The notes beneath the pieces are model-generated. The model worked only from the letters and a program-made list of their open reading frames with translations. It made no database searches and had not been told where the DNA came from. Below are positions 4,783-5,356 of a stretch of 5,356 nt of DNA, in pieces. How positions within the stretch are numbered: the stretch's first letter is position 1; every line of letters begins with the position of its first letter. The position numbers and the translations under genes were made by a program. Source of the stretch: Bacillota bacterium (GTDB lineage Bacteria > Bacillota > Dethiobacteria > DTU022); the NCBI GenBank assembly GCA_012510325.1, contig JAAZIG010000149.1:1-5356 (forward strand), written 5' to 3'.

Positions 4783-5356
4783 TTATTTCACTTCGCCGTA
4801 GGCCCATTCAAGCCATTGCAGCGCCCTTTGCAGGTCGGAGCGCTCGACGGTGGCGCCGCACCAGAAGCGCAAGCCCGCAGGCGCCTCGCGGTAGGAAGCG
4901 ATATCGAAGGCGACCTGCTCCTCTTCCAAAAGGCTGATCATTTTCTTAATCTTTTCCGGGTTCAGCGCCAGCGTCAGGCAGACGCTGGTGTTGGAGCGGA
5001 TCTTCGGGTCGACAGCCAGAAAATCGATCCAGTCACGGGAGTCGACGAATGCGGACATCGCCGCCAGATTGCCCTCGCTGCGGCGAATCAGGGCCGGGAG
5101 CCCCCCGATGGCGCGGGCCCATTCCAGGGCCGCCAGATAGTCCTCGTTGCAGAGCATCGACGGGGTGTTGATCGTCGAGCCCTCAAAAAGACTGCGAATC
5201 AGCTTGCCCTCTTCCTTTAAGCGGAAAATCTTCGGGAGCGGCCAGGGCGGATCATACCCTTCAATGCGCTGAACAGCGCGGGGAGAGAGGACCAGCATTC
5301 CATGAGCGGCTTCCCCGCCGAGCACCTTCTGCCAGGAAAAGGTGACCACATCGAGC
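4783..5356 (-). CDS. serC: Phosphoserine aminotransferase, Methanosarcina/alphaproteobacterial type (N-terminal half off the right edge)
   Basis: About 190 C-terminal residues are visible, roughly half of a typical protein of this class, and the frame is open to the window edge. The visible part begins LDVVTFSWQKVLGGEAAHG, where the lysine of WQK is expected to bind pyridoxal phosphate. EGSTINTPSML, DPKIRSNTSVCL and the closing GLRFWCGATVE are the other stretches I recognise from the TIGR01365-type enzymes. From family knowledge, the enzyme transfers the amino group of glutamate to 3-phosphohydroxypyruvate in the serine pathway and acts in the cytosol as a PLP-dependent dimer. The GTG at 5347-5349 lies inside the active-site segment and is not a start. 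Upstream neighbours, perhaps the phosphoglycerate dehydrogenase gene, lie outside the window. The gene ends just before a hairpin shared with the convergent transporter. Confidence 0.93.
   Translation of the reverse strand, partial: LDVVTFSWQKVLGGEAAHGMLVLSPRAVQRIEGYDPPWPLPKIFRLKEEGKLIRSLFEGSTINTPSMLCNEDYLAALEWARAIGGLPALIRRSEGNLAAMSAFVDSRDWIDFLAVDPKIRSNTSVCLTLALNPEKIKKMISLLEEEQVAFDIASYREAPAGLRFWCGATVERSDLQRALQWLEWAYGEVK

Overview
The window carries five protein-coding genes and no RNA genes, mobile elements or CRISPR arrays. It looks like ordinary chromosome of a moderately GC-rich bacterium with strong, Bacillus-like Shine-Dalgarno sites. The gene set (a YmdB-type phosphodiesterase, a PAS-GGDEF-EAL signalling protein, a dienoyl-CoA isomerase-like crotonase, a MOT1-type oxyanion transporter and a Methanosarcina-type phosphoserine aminotransferase) fits an anaerobic Firmicute or a Desulfobacterota member. 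The sequence alone does not settle which, and this is an inference from gene families.

Layout. Positions 1-1401 (minus) hold the first 467 codons of a cyclic-di-GMP protein with two PAS domains, a GGDEF domain and the beginning of an EAL domain; its C-terminus lies beyond the left edge. Positions 1606-2385 (minus) hold a complete ymdB-like gene upstream of it. Each of these two genes has its own sigma70-like promoter with a TTGAGA -35 box and a 17-base spacer. A 252-base divergent intergenic region (2386-2637) then separates ymdB from the rightward genes. It holds the ymdB promoter and a possible 32-codon hydrophobic leader ORF. Positions 2638-3465 (plus) encode the crotonase, followed after 61 bases by the MOT1-family transporter (3527-4645, plus, TTG start). 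The transporter converges on a phosphoserine aminotransferase (4783 to the right edge, minus, N-terminal half missing), and a hairpin at 4723-4760 probably terminates transcription from both sides.

How the genes work together. The left pair may be linked by cyclic-nucleotide or biofilm-type signalling: YmdB affects biofilm and motility choice in Bacillus, and GGDEF/EAL proteins set c-di-GMP. The crotonase and transporter may share a transcript but have no obvious shared pathway. The aminotransferase belongs to serine biosynthesis and is probably in an operon continuing off the right edge. I found no convincing undescribed multi-gene system. The points most worth a second look are the dienoyl-CoA isomerase catalytic signature, the small hydrophobic ORF in front of it, and the YmdB/c-di-GMP adjacency.
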